This document shows positions 61,212-64,000 of a DNA stretch of 64,000 nucleotides, piece by piece. A program made the position numbers and the translations under genes. This stretch comes from Micrococcaceae bacterium Sec5.7 (GTDB lineage Bacteria > Actinomycetota > Actinomycetes > Actinomycetales > Micrococcaceae). The notes beneath the pieces were generated by a model. It was not told the DNA's origin. It was given only the letters and a program-made list of their open reading frames with translations, and ran no database searches. Location: positions 3,100,001 to 3,164,000 of the forward strand of contig CP144169.1 of NCBI GenBank assembly GCA_039636785.1. The letters run 5' to 3'. The first letter of the stretch is position 1, and every line of letters starts with the position of its first letter.

Positions 61212-61927
61212 GGCTGTTGGCGGCTGGCTGCTCGGCCCGTTTCCTTCGGGCCCAGCCCGGCCTCTTTGTAGTACCCCTCGATATGGGCAGCTACCAGCGC
61301 TGCCGCGCGGACGCCGTCGTCGTGGTTTATGGCCGCCAGAATTTCACGGTGCTCCGCGCGGAGCCGTGCCGCGGTGGCCTCCCAGTCCGGCAAATTGGCC
61401 GTGAGCCGGCCGGCGTAGCCCTGGATGGCCTCGCGCAAAGATCCCATGATGGCGCTGACTACGGCGTTGCCGGCGGCGTCCGCGAGCGCGAGGTGGAAGC
61501 GGACGTCCAGTTCCAGGAAGTCGTCCACGGCGGGGTCCGAATCCATCTGGTCCAGCAGCGCAGCGGCCTGGCTAAGCTGCCGGGCACCTGGCTTGGCGCG
61601 GGCAGCGGCCCAGGATTCGAGCAGCACCCGGGTTTCCACGATGTCTGCCACCGGCAGGTGCTGCGTGGCGACGTGCAGCCGCAGCGCTGAACCGAGCGCG
61701 GCTGTTGGGTCCGCGATCACCACGGTCCCGGCGCCCGGGCCCGAACCCACACCGGCACGAACCACACCCATTACCTCCAGAATCCGGATCGCTTCACGGA
61801 CAGACGTACGGGAGACCTCCAGCTGTTCGGCAAGGGCCCTCTCGGCCGGCAGACGCCCGCCGACGGTGAGCTGGCCGTCAATGAGCCGGTTCTCGATCCA
61901 GTGCAGGACCAGTTGGTGGGTACGCAT
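61208..61927 (-). CDS. lldR: FadR/GntR-family regulator, probable lactate regulator
   Basis: This 239-residue repressor has an N-terminal winged helix (LTVGGRLPAERALAEQLEVSRTSVREAIRIL) and an FCD effector domain with metal-binding Asp/His residues (DFLELDVRFHLALADAAGN, LRAEHREILAAI). It is divergent from lldD, with two matching palindromes in between, which supports a lactate-responsive role; related GntR proteins sense L-lactate. The ATG at 61927 lies 18 bases from the first operator. Confidence 0.85.
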   Translation of the reverse strand: MRTHQLVLHWIENRLIDGQLTVGGRLPAERALAEQLEVSRTSVREAIRILEVMGVVRAGVGSGPGAGTVVIADPTAALGSALRLHVATQHLPVADIVETRVLLESWAAARAKPGARQLSQAAALLDQMDSDPAVDDFLELDVRFHLALADAAGNAVVSAIMGSLREAIQGYAGRLTANLPDWEATAARLRAEHREILAAINHDDGVRAAALVAAHIEGYYKEAGLGPKETGRAASRQQP

Positions 61928-61944
61928 GGTGCCATTCTAGTTGA

Positions 61945-61984
61945 TGTGGTTGGACCACATGCCTTAGAGTGTGGTTAGACCACA
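61945..61984. promoter_or_regulatory. Twin operators between lldR and lldD
   Basis: TGTGGTTGGACCACA (61945-61959) and TGTGGTTAGACCACA (61970-61984) differ at one base and are 25 bases apart centre to centre. Each is a palindrome of the TNGTnnnACNA type bound by FadR-subfamily regulators. They most likely bind the LldR dimer and control both divergent genes. Confidence 0.8.
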
Positions 61985-62033
61985 GAGACCTGCGGGTGAA
62001 CCGCCGCGCTCAGGCCAAGCAACGGAGGCAGCA

Positions 62034-63401
62034 ATGAAACAGACCATCGGGCCCACCAACCCTGAGGCACCCACAACGCCGGAGGACACCGCTCCCCCGG
62101 CGAGCACGTCAGCCGGGCAGAGCGGCTCCGCCGCCGCGGCGGCTTCCACTGCGCCGGGCCTGGTATCGGTGCCGCCTGCTTTGAAGCGCCGGTTCCCCAA
62201 GTATTCGGACCTTGCACCCCTGATGCAGTTCAAGAAGCCCGAGTTCAGCCGTGCCTCCAAGCTCCGCCGGGCCAGCACCATCTGGGAACTGCGGGACATG
62301 GCCAAGCGCCGCACGCCCCAGGCCCCCTTCGACTACACCGACGGCGCGGCCGAAGCCGAGATCACGCTGCGGCGGGCCCGCGAGGCCTTCCTGGACATCG
62401 AGTTCCGCCCCGGCATCCTGCGGGACGTTTCCAGTATCGACCTCAGCACCGACATTCTTGGCGAGTCGTCCAGGCTGCCGGTTGGCATCGCCCCTACGGG
62501 CTTCACCCGGATGATGCAGTCCGAAGGCGAATACGCCGGCTCCCAGGCTGCCGAGGCCGCCGGTATTCCCTACACGCTCTCCACCATGGGCACGGCGTCC
62601 ATCGAGGACGTTGCCGAGGCGGCGCCGAACGGCCGCAACTGGTTCCAGCTGTACCTGTGGACCGACCGCGACCGTTCGCTGGAACTGATCGAGCGCGCTG
62701 CCAAGGCAGGCAACGACACCCTCATGGTCACGGTGGACACCGCTGTGGCCGGGGCGCGCCTGCGCGACGTCCGCAACGGCATGACCATCCCGCCGGCGCT
62801 CACCATCAAGACCGTGCTGGATGCGTCCTACCGCCCGGCATGGTGGTTCAACTTCCTCACCCATGAGCCGCTGACCTTCGCCTCGCTGTCCCGCTACACC
62901 GGGACGGTGGCGGACCTGATCAACTCGATGTTCGATCCCACGCTGACGTTCGATGACCTGGACTGGCTGCGCGAAACCTGGAAGGGCAAGCTGGTGGTCA
63001 AGGGCATCCAGACCGTGGACGACGCCCGCAAGGTGGTGGACCACGGCGCCGACGGCGTTGTCCTGAGCAACCACGGCGGCCGCCAGCTGGACCGCGCGCC
63101 CATCCCGTTCCACCTGCTGCCCGAGGTCTCGGCCGCCCTCAAGGCGGACAACAGCGACGCCGCGATCATCCTGGACACCGGCATCATGAGCGGCGCGGAC
63201 ATTATTGCCGCCCTGGCCCTCGGCGCCGACTTCACCCTGATCGGCCGGGCGTACCTGTACGGACTGATGGCAGGCGGCCGTGCCGGTGTGGACCGTGCCA
63301 TCCAGATCCTGGAAAAGGACATGGCCCGCACCATGGCCCTGCTCGGCGTCAGCAAGCTTTCCGAGCTCACCCCCGACCACGTTCGGCTGCTCGGCAAGTG
63401 A
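62034..63401 (+). CDS. lldD: FMN-dependent L-lactate dehydrogenase (alpha-hydroxy acid family)
   Basis: This is a 455-residue flavoenzyme that oxidises L-lactate to pyruvate and feeds electrons to menaquinone. After a disordered Pro/Thr/Ala-rich tail (about 1-40), the FMN_dh barrel shows [48 protein letters not shown] and the active-site [14 protein letters not shown] (His and Arg), then [20 protein letters not shown]. The ribosome-binding site is ACGGAGGCA. It is controlled by the twin operators upstream. Confidence 0.93.
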   Translation: MKQTIGPTNPEAPTTPEDTAPPASTSAGQSGSAAAAASTAPGLVSVPPALKRRFPKYSDLAPLMQFKKPEFSRASKLRRASTIWELRDMAKRRTPQAPFDYTDGAAEAEITLRRAREAFLDIEFRPGILRDVSSIDLSTDILGESSRLPVGIAPTGFTRMMQSEGEYAGSQAAEAAGIPYTLSTMGTASIEDVAEAAPNGRNWFQLYLWTDRDRSLELIERAAKAGNDTLMVTVDTAVAGARLRDVRNGMTIPPALTIKTVLDASYRPAWWFNFLTHEPLTFASLSRYTGTVADLINSMFDPTLTFDDLDWLRETWKGKLVVKGIQTVDDARKVVDHGADGVVLSNHGGRQLDRAPIPFHLLPEVSAALKADNSDAAIILDTGIMSGADIIAALALGADFTLIGRAYLYGLMAGGRAGVDRAIQILEKDMARTMALLGVSKLSELTPDHVRLLGK

Positions 63402-63406
63402 AGGAC

Positions 63407-63472
63407 CCCAACTGACTCGCAGTTAATGTCGTTCTGAGCCCTCAGAACGACATTAACTGCGAGTCAGTTGGG
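63407..63472. repeat. Perfect 32-base palindrome (dispersed repeat, intact copy)
   Basis: The left arm (63407-63438, beginning CCCAACTGACTCGCAGTTAA) and the right arm (63441-63472) are exactly complementary, with a 2-base loop. It fills the gap between the convergent lldD and gdhA genes, so it can end both transcripts. A decayed relative at 37637 shows that it is a repeat family. Confidence 0.85.
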
Positions 63473-63481
63473 CAAGAGGGC

Positions 63482-64000
<519 letters not shown>

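Overview
The window is 64 kb of GC-rich DNA from an actinobacterium, most likely Arthrobacter or Pseudarthrobacter (Micrococcaceae). The evidence is the overall gene style (GTG/TTG starts, ATGA and GTGA overlaps), a 32-residue actinobacterial bS22 ribosomal protein, menaquinone genes beside ResABC-type cytochrome c maturation genes, an actinobacterial Rex, and a BsaP-type partner of biotin synthase. The genus is inferred from protein style; no marker gene was compared.

Positions 1-13,600 are an accessory, rearranged stretch. It holds broken IS4, IS3, ISAs1 and integrase-like elements, fragments of clpC, a tautomerase and two Gfo/Idh/MocA oxidoreductases, and a frameshifted secreted DUF2599-type protein with a small membrane partner. 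A cyanate operon (carbonic anhydrase cynT, cyanase cynS, CDA-fold deaminase) lies between two directly repeated IS-end sequences. An FAD monooxygenase and an asparagine-type permease close the stretch.

Positions 13,900-36,100 are mostly ordinary chromosome. They carry a lipoprotein and an LGFP-repeat L,D-transpeptidase-like wall protein, an ABC-F ATPase, menB-menE-menA, a nuclease-like gene flanked by related inverted repeats, ccsB-resB-ccdA-resA, yceI, two paralogous proline-rich membrane proteins, rex, a glutaredoxin, a HAD phosphatase, bS22 and an excisionase-type HTH protein.

Positions 36,200-44,300 hold aromatic and biotin biosynthesis. The class I DAHP synthase gene is preceded by a candidate leaderless 19-codon leader peptide with Trp, Tyr, Tyr and Phe codons and by competing hairpins. 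The biotin operon is bioB-bsaP-bioA-bioF-bioD-P450, with every junction a 4-base overlap.

Positions 44,570-52,550 are the most striking part: a seven-gene, overlap-coupled chemosensory operon (transducer, CheW, CheA-REC, CheB, CheR-tail, CheW, REC-GGDEF). Its content matches the Wsp surface-sensing system of Pseudomonas, ending in a diguanylate cyclase rather than CheY. No flagellar or pilus gene lies beside it.

Positions 52,900-64,000 mix decaying catabolic genes (solute-binding protein, M24 peptidase, a MocA/aldehyde dehydrogenase mosaic, GH3; GH95 and GH42 remnants lie further left) with intact units: an ArsR-SulP-methyltransferase operon, NADP isocitrate dehydrogenase, a LacI regulator with a palindromic operator, lldR/lldD with twin operators, and the 3' part of glutamate dehydrogenase. 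Long near-perfect intergenic palindromes recur through the window and look like dispersed repeat families.
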